Of a stretch of 64,000 nucleotides of DNA, positions 34,585-42,424 are shown one piece after another (the stretch's first letter is position 1; each line of letters opens with the position of its first letter). Source of the DNA: CAYVLA01 sp964549615 [NCBI: uncultured Thermococci archaeon] (lineage in GTDB: Archaea > CAYQAE01 > CAYVLA01); the NCBI GenBank assembly GCA_964549615.1, contig CAZJVP010000101.1:1-64000 (forward strand). Direction: 5' to 3'. Both the position numbers and the translations under genes were made by a program. The notes under the pieces are model-generated. The model worked only from the letters and a program-made list of their open reading frames with translations. It made no database searches and had not been told where the DNA came from.

Positions 34585-35346
34585 GCGCAGCGGGGCCTAT
34601 CAGATAAGTGTGTCCGAGATTGCAGGGATGTTGCAGGCGGGGCGGTTAACGAGCCTGGGTTATCACCGAAGACGTCCCTGTAGAGGGCTGAGGCTCGCGC
34701 GTGGCATGCTTCCCGTCAGGGCAGGGATGTCGTATTTGCGTTAAGGCTTGCCACGCTGGTCAAGACCGAGGGCTGAGCCACTCCACCTCCAGAACCGAAC
34801 AGTCGCACGCAAGGAGTGAAACTAGGTGGGCTCCGGAAAAGCACCCGAGTAGGCGTTGGATCGCCCAGATAAGCACCGACGCGGCCGCAAAGGCAGGCGA
34901 TTGCCTTGGCGAGGTCCCGGGGCTGGGCCGAGGACCTGGCACCTGGGCGGGTAGTCGGTCAAGTCAAAGAGGTGCCAAGCGTCCGCGAAGGGCCTCGGCT
35001 TGACGCCGCCCTCAATTTGTTTCCTTCCCGCCATGCGCGGCGTGGCGTAGATCACGACGGGGTGCGGCTTCGGGTTGCGTGGGGAGCATATGTCCAGCCT
35101 CGTGAGCTTGCGATCGAACCCTGAAAGGTCGCGGTGGGGTACATCGAGGGAAGGCGTTACGCTGCCCACACTCGATGGTCCATCCCTCCAGCTCGTTGTG
35201 ATCTCCGCGGGTATCCCCCGTTGAGGAGACTGATTATGGTCGCGCAGCGGGCTAGGGGACGAGTCGCCGAGAAAGCAATCGGGACGTCGCGGCATGCGGT
35301 CCATGCAGGAAGGAAGATTTAACTCAGCTCCGGCCCTGGCAGTCTC
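34585..35346. other. Gene-poor region with a possible decayed gene (minus, about 34822-35304)
   Basis: About 760 bases without an intact gene. On the minus strand a frame holds a stretch that reads like real protein (LTRLDICSPRNPKPHPVVIY, then ATPRMAGRKQIEGG and DAWHLFDLTDYPP) but its flanks are low-complexity and shift frame (a neighbouring frame continues RDLAKAIACLCGRVGAYLG). I suspect the remnant of an unidentified gene. The stretch just before 35347 contains the tRNA promoter (ATTTAACT, about 35319-35326). Confidence 0.3.
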
Positions 35347-35421
35347 GGGCTCGTGGCCTAGCTAGGATAAGGCGCCAGGCTTCGGACCTGGATATCGCGG
35401 GTTCAAATCCCGCCGGGCCCA
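35347..35421 (+). tRNA. tRNA-Arg (anticodon TCG)
   Basis: Complete cloverleaf in 75 bases: acceptor GGGCTCG (35347-35353) with CGGGCCC (35414-35420), D stem GCCT/AGGC, anticodon stem CCAGG/CCTGG around loop CTTCGGA (anticodon TCG at 35382-35384), five-base variable loop, T arm GCGGG-TTCAAAT-CCCGC, discriminator A at 35421. No CCA is encoded and no intron is present. An AT-rich TATA element lies about 25 bases before the gene. Confidence 0.95.
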
Positions 35422-35702
35422 TTCACTACAGCGAGCGAATACTTCCGCATTCATTCTTGGTTTTTGAAAATCATGATGTGCGTGTCCCGGCTCGGTCAGC
35501 AGGATCTCTCACCTGCTTGCCGAGAAGGCTGCGTAACCTCTCCAGCTCCTTGACAATATCTTTCGGGGAAACGCAGACCATGCCAACGACTATCCAACCA
35601 GAGCATGACGGCCACGAAAAAGAACCCCAGGACAGAGGGCCGCGACCGGTCTATATCGCAGAGTGTGATTCCCCTCCCATATCCATAGGTGGACTGCGAC
35701 TC

Positions 35703-35915
35703 TCACCGAACACCCCCACGAGGAGGGGCGTTCTTCCCAGCGCCTTTACTATCCTCATCCAGCCTGCGCCAGATAAACAGGGCTGCGTTCGAGACCCCAA
35801 GATGTCGTGCCACACTCCTCCAAGACATGCCCCGACCGTGCAACTCCTTCGCCATTGGAAGAAGAACCCTGGCTACCGAGGATAATGACCTGTACGGGAA
35901 CTTCTTCTCGGTCAT
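35703..35915 (-). CDS. Small helix-turn-helix protein
   Basis: 70 residues: MTEKKFPYRSLSSVARVLLP, then a helix-turn-helix (about 29-52; GMSWRSVARHLGVSNAALFI) like those of resolvases and small repressors, and a Lys/Gly/Pro-rich tail. The ATG overlaps the stop of the WD40 gene (ATGA), which implies coupled translation and is the main reason to believe it is real. It may regulate the preceding operon or be a fragment of a transposase-like protein. Confidence 0.55.
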   Translation of the reverse strand: MTEKKFPYRSLSSVARVLLPMAKELHGRGMSWRSVARHLGVSNAALFIWRRLDEDSKGAGKNAPPRGGVR

Positions 35916-38197
35916 GAAGACCCCGCCTCCCACCCCCGCAGGAACCACGTCACCCAGGACCTACAGGTCTCGGTGAACCATCGGGAGGCCATCACTGCAA
36001 GGACAAGGATAGCCAAGTCACCGCTCCCAAGGGTCAGCTCGCTGATGCGGACCGGGCCAACGCTGTAAAGACTGACAGAGCCGTCATCCGATCCAACAGC
36101 GATCACCGACCCATCGGAGGACCAGCTAACACAATTCGCCGCCCTGGAAGGCCCTGCCAACACAACTGCGCAGTCCAACCCTGCGACGGGATCCAAGCGC
36201 CACACCACAGCGCCGGGAAAGCTCAACACGCCGCACTCCGCCAAGAACCTCTGTTCCTCTAGATTCCCAGCCACCCCATAGTCCAGCGTCCCCGCAGCCA
36301 CCGCCAACATCGTCGAGTTAGGTGCCCATGACAGGCATCCAGGCAATGAAAGATGGGAGTGGCGAAGCACAAGCACCGCAAGCCCCTCACCCAACTCAGA
36401 TTGGCGAAGCACAGACCTCTCCCACAGCTCAGATTGGCGAAGCACAAGCCCCCCACCCAACTCAGATGCGCTAGGAAGTCCGCCCCCCATATCAACCTCC
36501 CAAACCACAACCCTGGCCAACCCGCCGATCTTCGCAATCATATCCCAAACATTGCACAAACCAGCAGGAATCTCTTTATCAGTTTCCCGGTCAAATTCAC
36601 TCAGACAGGCCAACTTCGAGCCATCATGCGACCAGGCCACAGACAGCACATTCCTCCAAGCCGGCAAAGAAACAAGGAGAAGGGGCCTCCACGGATCCCA
36701 GATCTGGACACATGAAGGAAGCCCCACCGCCAAATAAGATCCTTCAGGAGACCAGGCCAGGCAAGCAACATCCTCTCCTACTGCATGACTTGACAGCGGC
36801 CCTCCCCCAACGTTGAGGACATCCCATATCTCAACCCCGCCTAGACCTGCAACTGCGAGGATGCTCGGTTCCGGGCTCCACTGCAGCAGGCTTGCACGCT
36901 CAATCCTGGGATATATCCTGTTCACCAAGCTGCCGAACCCTGCGTCCCATATCGACACCTCTCCCCCCTCCGTGCACGTTGCGATCATCCTGGCGTCCGG
37001 GGATACGACAGCATGCTTAAAACGGTTCAACCCATCCAGATCAATCCGGAACTTCTCAGAACCACCCCGCGTAAAAACCCGGACCGGCTCGCCCCACCCC
37101 TCATGCGTTGCAATGATCAGGTCCCCGTCGGGATACCAGTAGACCGTTTTCACAGCCGAACACCAGCCCTGAAATCTTCGAATGAGACTCAGCGATCCCG
37201 ACCCTAAGTCAACCTGCCACAGTTTCACGGTTTGATCCTTGGAACCGGAAACCAGGCGGGATCCGCGCCACGACAAGGATGAGACGGGAAGAGAATGGGC
37301 CGAGATATCCGTGACGACCTCTCGACTTTCGATTCCCCATATCAGGATTCTGCCATCAGAACTGCCCAGGGCCAGGAAATCTCCACCGGGCGACCAGGCC
37401 AGGCTCGTCCCAACAACATCCACAGCACTTAAGGCAATCAGGCTACCGTTGCTGGCGCTGCAAATCCTCAGCAAGCCATTCGCGGCCGTGGCGATGGCGG
37501 TTCCATCAGGCGAGAAGGCTGCCAGCTCTCCGGGAAGCTTGTATACCACTTTTCCTGTGGAGGCGTCGAAGACCTGCGTGTCCCCACTGCCGCTTGCAAG
37601 AATCCTCTTGCCGTCGGCCGACCAATCAACGGTCCCGCCATCGGCGACGCAGAACTGGCCGCCGGTCTTCGAGAAGCATGCGATATGAGTCCGGTTTGCG
37701 ATATCGAAGAGGTGTACGCGGCCAGCGCACCAGCCCAACGCTATCATGGAGCCGTCCGGCGACCACCTTACCGGCCAAGGATCTATGCCCCAGTACGTTC
37801 GAGAGTATGGATAGGCGCCATAGTCGTAGTCAAGTTCAGCAACTGTCAAGAGGTCTGGTACGCGGACGAGTCTGACCTTGCCCAGAGCATTGACAACCAC
37901 GATCATGGATCCGTTTGGCGACCAGGCAAAGCCGGAGAAAGGTAGGCCCTCGGAGCCGGGGAGAAACGAGGCAAGGCTGCCGTCCAGATGCCATAGGTGC
38001 AGCGCTGAATCACTGCAGGTGGCCAAGAAAGGGCCCTGAGGGTCCAGCTCTGCTTTCTGCAGCCAGCCCAGACCTATGACGATCTCCGGGGCGACGATCT
38101 CAGGGGCGGCATATGCGAGAGTGACCTGCATCTCGCGGCCGCTGGAGATGATGAATAGGAAAATCGCCGCAAGAAGGACCAGACCCATCCGGTGCAT
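35912..38197 (-). CDS. Exported WD40 beta-propeller protein, membrane anchored
   Basis: 761 residues. Signal peptide (MGLVLLAAIFLFIISSG), then about 13-14 WD40-type blades forming probably two propellers, each recognisable by motifs such as FAWSPNGSMIVVV, VRWSPDGSMIALG, LSWRGSRLVSGSKDQTVKLW and VSWSSDGSVIAVGSDDG; a C-terminal hydrophobic helix (GSGDLAILVLAVMASRW) precedes the end. Blade near residues 590-630 carries 33-base tandem repeats. An exported WD40 protein of this size is unusual; it may be a surface scaffold. Follows the secreted 227-residue gene by 53 bases and is translationally coupled to the downstream helix-turn-helix gene. Base composition is visibly lower in GC than the surrounding core genes. 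Confidence 0.78.
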   Translation of the reverse strand: MHRMGLVLLAAIFLFIISSGREMQVTLAYAAPEIVAPEIVIGLGWLQKAELDPQGPFLATCSDSALHLWHLDGSLASFLPGSEGLPFSGFAWSPNGSMIVVVNALGKVRLVRVPDLLTVAELDYDYGAYPYSRTYWGIDPWPVRWSPDGSMIALGWCAGRVHLFDIANRTHIACFSKTGGQFCVADGGTVDWSADGKRILASGSGDTQVFDASTGKVVYKLPGELAAFSPDGTAIATAANGLLRICSASNGSLIALSAVDVVGTSLAWSPGGDFLALGSSDGRILIWGIESREVVTDISAHSLPVSSLSWRGSRLVSGSKDQTVKLWQVDLGSGSLSLIRRFQGWCSAVKTVYWYPDGDLIIATHEGWGEPVRVFTRGGSEKFRIDLDGLNRFKHAVVSPDARMIATCTEGGEVSIWDAGFGSLVNRIYPRIERASLLQWSPEPSILAVAGLGGVEIWDVLNVGGGPLSSHAVGEDVACLAWSPEGSYLAVGLPSCVQIWDPWRPLLLVSLPAWRNVLSVAWSHDGSKLACLSEFDRETDKEIPAGLCNVWDMIAKIGGLARVVVWEVDMGGGLPSASELGGGLVLRQSELWERSVLRQSELGEGLAVLVLRHSHLSLPGCLSWAPNSTMLAVAAGTLDYGVAGNLEEQRFLAECGVLSFPGAVVWRLDPVAGLDCAVVLAGPSRAANCVSWSSDGSVIAVGSDDGSVSLYSVGPVRISELTLGSGDLAILVLAVMASRWFTETCRSWVTWFLRGWEAGSS
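36361..36467. repeat. 33-base tandem repeats inside the WD40 gene
   Basis: CTCAGATTGGCGAAGCACA occurs at 36395-36413 and 36428-36446 with a truncated third unit at 36461; GGCGAAGCACA also occurs at 36361-36371. The period of 33 keeps frame, so the protein gains repeats of the type RQSELGEGLVL. This is a likely site of copy-number variation by slippage. Confidence 0.8.
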
Positions 38198-38250
38198 GCG
38201 ATCTCAACCCTTTGTCGTTTGGTTACCACGTAGAGGAGCAGTAGGTTTGT

Positions 38251-38934
38251 TCAATACTCAATCCAGCAGTAAGCCCACTCGACATATGGGGGATTGCCCC
38301 ACGAACTCCCTTGCGCGATGGCGTTGGAGTTACTCTGTGACACCCACTTGAACTTCATCCAGATTCTGTAAGAGTGCTCAGCTATCGAATCAAAGGTTCC
38401 GTATCCAGTGACTTGACCCACGTTCCAGATGCCGCCAGGATTGTCCCATCGATAGTAACCTGAGCCAACCTGCCCTCCGGTGGTCAGATCGGTCACTATG
38501 AGATATACGATGAAACACTGCACAGACCCTGACTCCTCGTACGAGGTGCTGTTGTCAAGGTCGAATGTGATCTCGAAGTCAACCGATGTGCTGTGATACA
38601 TCGTGAAATCCCTCCACATAGCAACATCCGCCCACGCTGAATCCCAGACCGCGTCCTTACTCTTCGCCCCGGCGTAAATCTCAGCCTTCTTGGAACTGGT
38701 TTCCTTGGAGTCGTGCCAGATCTCACCCGGGTCCTGGCTGTAGGTGCCTCCGTCGTCAACGCTCATATCTGTCGGGTAGTACCATGTCGTTCGACCTGAC
38801 GGGAAGATAGGCATTTCGAATGGCTTATCGCTCCATGTGATCGTCAACCGCGTCTCTGTTCTTTCTGCTGGGACTGTCGCTGCCAGTAATACGAGGGCAA
38901 TGCACCCTGACACAATCGGGAGAAATTCTTTCAT
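38251..38934 (-). CDS. Secreted protein of unknown function, first gene of the WD40 operon
   Basis: 227 residues: signal peptide MKEFLPIVSGCIALVLLAAT, then a Tyr/Trp/Ser-rich extracellular domain that reads as a beta sandwich (TRLTITWSDKPFEMPIF, DFEITFDLDNSTSYEESG, VYLIVTDLTTGGQVGSGYYR). No family recognised. ATG at 38934 has a textbook ribosome-binding site (AGGAGGTGA four bases upstream), unlike the mostly leaderless core genes. The TATA element is on the minus strand at 39041-39050 next to a copy of ACTAGGTACG, giving a leader of about 85 bases. Lower GC than the core genome. Confidence 0.65.
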   Translation of the reverse strand: MKEFLPIVSGCIALVLLAATVPAERTETRLTITWSDKPFEMPIFPSGRTTWYYPTDMSVDDGGTYSQDPGEIWHDSKETSSKKAEIYAGAKSKDAVWDSAWADVAMWRDFTMYHSTSVDFEITFDLDNSTSYEESGSVQCFIVYLIVTDLTTGGQVGSGYYRWDNPGGIWNVGQVTGYGTFDSIAEHSYRIWMKFKWVSQSNSNAIAQGSSWGNPPYVEWAYCWIEY

Positions 38935-39396
38935 GTTCTCACCTCCTGTTTGGTGGATATTCATACTCTCCCTCCCCCAGTGTGGCGGAGGACTCGATCT
39001 TGTGGACGTTCCCAGGATGAGTATTTGTACGCTACCGCTGGATAAAATGACTAGGTACGGTGAACGCCGTCTGTCTGCGTGCGATCGCGACCCTAATCGG
39101 ACAAGAAGCCTCTCAAATCCAAAGCTTCGGAAATCCATAGGACTACGCGTATCTGGGGGGATGGCTGAACATCCATGCCAAGACCCTCGGGAGCACACTA
39201 TCGACCTCTTCCACATACACCTAGCCAACGAAGGCCGTACAGGCGATCCCTACGACAGGCACTTGGGCAATGGAAACGAAGAGACCTAGGGGAAATCCAC
39301 AAGCAATGGCGAGACCTGAGAATACGTGGCACTCCATTCCGTATAGCGAGACTGTGCCACAGAAGTGCGGCTGGCCGTCACGGCCCGTCGTTTGTT
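38935..39396. other. Leader and promoter region of the WD40 operon
   Basis: About 460 bases with no convincing gene on either strand. It holds the promoter of the secreted-protein/WD40 operon (TATA at 39041-39050, element at 39050-39059) and about 330 bases of unexplained sequence down to the end of the membrane winged-helix gene. Confidence 0.5.
39041..39059 (-). promoter_or_regulatory. Promoter of WD40 operon with shared upstream element
   Basis: Minus-strand CATTTTATC TATA element directly preceded by CGTACCTAGT (plus-strand ACTAGGTACG, 39050-39059). The same ten bases abut the TATA box of the membrane winged-helix gene at 40121-40137. The shared position, touching the BRE/TATA, suggests a common operator or activator site. 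Confidence 0.5.
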
Positions 39397-40095
39397 TCAG
39401 GGATCTGCGAGCCAGAAGCTCTCGCCGATACTTCCCGGGCTCGTTTCAACCGTAATACCTACCCGGCTGGTGCCCATTTTCGTCAACTCGAGCTGTGCGG
39501 TCCGCAATCTGCTACTCAGCGTAAGCAGCTGGCTTTTCAGCGTTGCAAGCTCTGAATCTTTCTCTAGCAAGGTCATGTTGGCTTGGCCAAGCAAATCCTG
39601 AACACTCATCAAAGCCTCAGAGGTTGTGGAAAGTCTCTGCTCTGCTTGGAGAAGGCTCTCCGTTGCGGTCGCCAGTCGCCCGCGGAGGTCCAACAGTTCG
39701 GCGTCCTTTCCCAGGATATCTGTTCTAAGAGACCTACATGTCTGTGCCCCCAAGTAGGCCGCGGTCAACGCGATGAAGAAACCAACACCTAGGACACCCG
39801 ACAGGGTCCAAGGCAACCTCCACCCCGCTCGGTACCTCCTAGACGGAGGCCTTGGCGGTTCTCGACCCTCTTTCCCCATGAGTGAGTACGATGTTGATGG
39901 AGGCCAACCGGGTATCACGCTCTTTGTAATGGCTCCGGCCTGGACCAGCCTTTTGAGGCGCCTTGACAGCTTCGGTCTGGTCACCTTCAACCCATTCATC
40001 TTTAGGGCTTCCAGAATCTCGTTGAAACCCATCTTGGTCCCTTCGCGCAGGATACGAAGGATGGCTAACTCCAACTGGTCATATTCGACAGGCAT
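39397..40095 (-). CDS. Membrane protein with N-terminal winged helix and extracytoplasmic coiled coil
   Basis: 232 residues: cytoplasmic winged helix (about 1-75; FNEILEALKMNGLKVTRPKL and RRLKRLVQAGAITKS), Arg/Pro-rich linker, one transmembrane helix (about 95-117), then a coiled coil (about 125-207; LLQAEQRLSTTSEALMSVQD) ending in a short tail. Topology is the reverse of the regulator at 5102: DNA-binding domain first, sensor or oligomerising stalk outside. It probably senses an envelope signal and acts on nearby promoters; the element shared with the WD40 operon makes that operon the obvious target. ATG at 40095, 29 bases after the TATA element, leaderless. Confidence 0.7.
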   Translation of the reverse strand: MPVEYDQLELAILRILREGTKMGFNEILEALKMNGLKVTRPKLSRRLKRLVQAGAITKSVIPGWPPSTSYSLMGKEGREPPRPPSRRYRAGWRLPWTLSGVLGVGFFIALTAAYLGAQTCRSLRTDILGKDAELLDLRGRLATATESLLQAEQRLSTTSEALMSVQDLLGQANMTLLEKDSELATLKSQLLTLSSRLRTAQLELTKMGTSRVGITVETSPGSIGESFWLADP

Positions 40096-41016
40096 GGAGA
40101 CCTATACGTTCTGGTCACTAATAAAAACTAGGTACGATGCCAATCATCTCATGTAGGGCCTCTTTCGGACGCTCTGGATCTCACACACCCATCCTTACGA
40201 ATGCAGACAGGAGCATTGGCTCGACCAAGGAGGGTTTGACTGGATAGCAGATGCTGGAGGGCTAAGGTCTCTCGGCTTATGCTGACGCTCCCTCCAGGTC
40301 TGGAACTCGCCTTGCGATGTCTCTTCCACGCTTTCGGAGCAAGTGTTCCCAGAGGCGCATCCCTTGCGTGAGCGAACGCTCGGGAGTACATCCCTTGCCC
40401 CGCTACTGAAGAAGTAGCTTTGCAAAGAGGCCGCGTATTGTCGTCCGGGTCCTCAAGCGATGGAACGCAGGATGGCCTTGGATCAGAAGAAATCGAAAAA
40501 ACGAAAAGAGCATCGAGGACCCAACTGGGTATGTATTCGCTCGCTACAGGCAGTAGGTTCCACCGTGCCCACATTATTTGCTATCCGAAACCGCTGATCT
40601 TTGCAGTGGCGCGAACCACATTGTTCTGTGCCTTCTGCCGCCAAAGACAGAGGAGAACCGAGGCCGTGGTAAGAGGTACCTTCACCTCTTGGAAGACCCC
40701 GATGTGGGCAGGCGGAAACCGAGATTCTGCAAACCTTTAGGGGCATGGAGGTTGACTTGGAGCATATCAAGCTTCGGCACAGTGTGGAGCAGGTTCGCCA
40801 AGAAGACCTCTTACCTTCGGAAACCCGGAACCTTGAGCAGGCTCCCGAGGAGTTGTCCCACGCTGCCGGCCCTTATCAGTGCAGCCGCCGTAAGAACCAA
40901 CCCCCTTGCGGAAACAAGGAGTCTGAGCCAGCAGCAGGGAGCTGGTATCTGAGATCACGACCCGCTTGACCTTGGGCTGTGACGAGGACGCGAGTTGCAG
41001 TGTGGCCCTGGAGAAA
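40096..41016. other. Gene-poor stretch, probably degraded DNA
   Basis: About 920 bases without an intact gene. Short frames have no family resemblance and are broken by stops; on the minus strand fragments such as LIRAGSVGQLLGSLLKVPGF and EVFLANLLHTVPKLDML could be relics of a gene. The left edge (40121-40137) contains the promoter of the membrane winged-helix gene. Confidence 0.4.
40121..40137 (-). promoter_or_regulatory. Promoter of the membrane winged-helix gene with shared element
   Basis: Minus-strand TTTTTATT TATA element (40121-40128) directly behind CGTACCTAGT (plus-strand ACTAGGTACG, 40128-40137), identical to the element at 39050-39059. The ATG at 40095 is the right distance for a leaderless transcript. 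Confidence 0.5.
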
Positions 41017-41352
41017 CTAGGAGCCACGGACCTTCGCTATTTCACTTTTCAGGCGTGGGATGTCCTCCTCAACGATCTTCCAGATTCTCTCCAGGTTCAC
41101 GCCGAAATAGGCGTGGATGAGGACATCTCTCATCCCGGCGATCTTTTTCCATGGGATCTCGGGATACCTGTTCTTGAACTCGTCCGGAATGTTCTTCGCA
41201 GCCTCGCCCATTATCTCCAATCGCCTGAGGACGGCGTCTTGAACCTGGGTATTGCTGAAGAAATCATCCCTTGAAACTCCCTTGGTGTATTCCTCGATCT
41301 TGGAGATACTCTCCTGGATGTCCTCGATGTATACTTTCACGTCCCTCTTCAC
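41017..41352 (-). CDS. HepT-like HEPN toxin (DUF86)
   Basis: 111-residue helical HEPN protein. The R-x4-H-x-Y active-site motif is exact (RDVLIHAY, about residue 75-82), preceded by the typical [13 protein letters not shown]. In characterised pairs HepT is a ribonuclease that the cognate MNT antitoxin inactivates by adenylylating the Tyr. The start overlaps the MNT stop (ATGA), so the two are coupled. Confidence 0.9.
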   Translation of the reverse strand: MKRDVKVYIEDIQESISKIEEYTKGVSRDDFFSNTQVQDAVLRRLEIMGEAAKNIPDEFKNRYPEIPWKKIAGMRDVLIHAYFGVNLERIWKIVEEDIPRLKSEIAKVRGS

Positions 41353-41636
41353 AGGATTTCCACCTGCTCGGCCAGTATTCTCTCCCTGAGAAGGGGCTTG
41401 ATCGTGCTATACTCAACCAGGTCGACCTCCCGCCCCAAAGCTTGCTCTATCTCCAGCTTGAGCCCGATGAAGTCGAGCAGGCTCATGTCGCTCTCGATAT
41501 CCACCAGGATGTCGATGTCGCTGTCTTCCCTTGCCTCCCCCCTGACCACGGAGCCGAATATCCCCGCCCTCTTGACCCGATTGCGGCGAAGGATTGGGAG
41601 AATCTTCTGTCTTATCTCCTCTACTTGCCCCTCCAT
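41349..41636 (-). CDS. MntA-like nucleotidyltransferase antitoxin
   Basis: 95 residues from the ATG at 41636. Minimal nucleotidyltransferase motifs: [20 protein letters not shown] with GS and D-x-D, and the third Asp in REVDLVEY. Partner of the HEPN gene downstream; together a type VII toxin-antitoxin-like module. A TATA-like GCGTTTTC (minus, about 41664-41672) lies about 30 bases upstream, which argues against the longer in-frame extension to 41795. Confidence 0.88.
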   Translation of the reverse strand: MEGQVEEIRQKILPILRRNRVKRAGIFGSVVRGEAREDSDIDILVDIESDMSLLDFIGLKLEIEQALGREVDLVEYSTIKPLLRERILAEQVEIL

Positions 41637-42424
41637 TTCGATCAATCTTCCATGCTGGTTGTGGTAGAAAACGCTTTTGCACCTTTCACCCTTCGACGAT
41701 TCCATGTCCCCATCTCCTAAGCGGAAAGTCCGCCAGAGACCCATCCGTCCCTGCTCGGCCCGCCAGAGCGACGCATTCTGGACATGGCTGGCCAACCCCC
41801 GGGAGCGACCGCAGAATGCTGTGGATAGGAAGAGTCTCTTGGTCTTGGCGCCTAAGGGTCTAACCCTAACTCCTTGTGGTTCCCCATTCCTGAGAATCCA
41901 GGAGCGGAATTTCTTTTTGTGCGGTGTGTGCTGTTTCGATGTGCCTTTTGCCTGATGGGCTTAACGATGCCTCGGCGTGGGCCCGTAGGTTTCCTCTCAA
42001 CAGTCGGGAGATCGTCTCTCCAATACGCATGCAATCTCCTTATCCTAACCTCCGTATCCAGTGCAGAAGGTCAGATCCCGGATGGTCCCGATGAATGACA
42101 TGTCGCGGCGCAGGTCAAACAAACCAAAATCGAATCATGGCCACGCCAGATACGAATTCGCTCCCTGCGGGGGCCGCGCCGCGCCGGGCCCGCCATCTCT
42201 CGTTGGCTTCATCGGCCGGAATACTACTTCACAGGACCGAAGAAGGCAGACTAGGTCATGATAGGAGCTCCCTGGTGAATGTCTTCTTGCCAATCCCTAG
42301 GTGGGAGCAAGATCTTCCGGTCGGCAGCGTTCCACGAGGTTGAACGGCTGCGCCGGCCACAAGTTGAACCGTTCCATGTTATCTATTAGTATCGTTTCGT
42401 GGCATGTAACGGCGAGGCAGCGAG
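41637..42424. other. Intergenic region without recognisable genes
   Basis: About 790 bases; no frame resembles a known family. The right end contains the promoter of the next gene (TATCTATTAGTATC, about 42379-42392) and a near-repeat GTTGAAC at about 42343 and 42364 flanking a GC-rich core, of unknown meaning. Confidence 0.4.

Noticed and set aside
42182-42191. CGCCGGGCCC as a possible attachment-site copy of the tRNA-Arg 3' end
   Set aside because: Only ten GC-rich bases match and flanks differ; too short for an attachment repeat.
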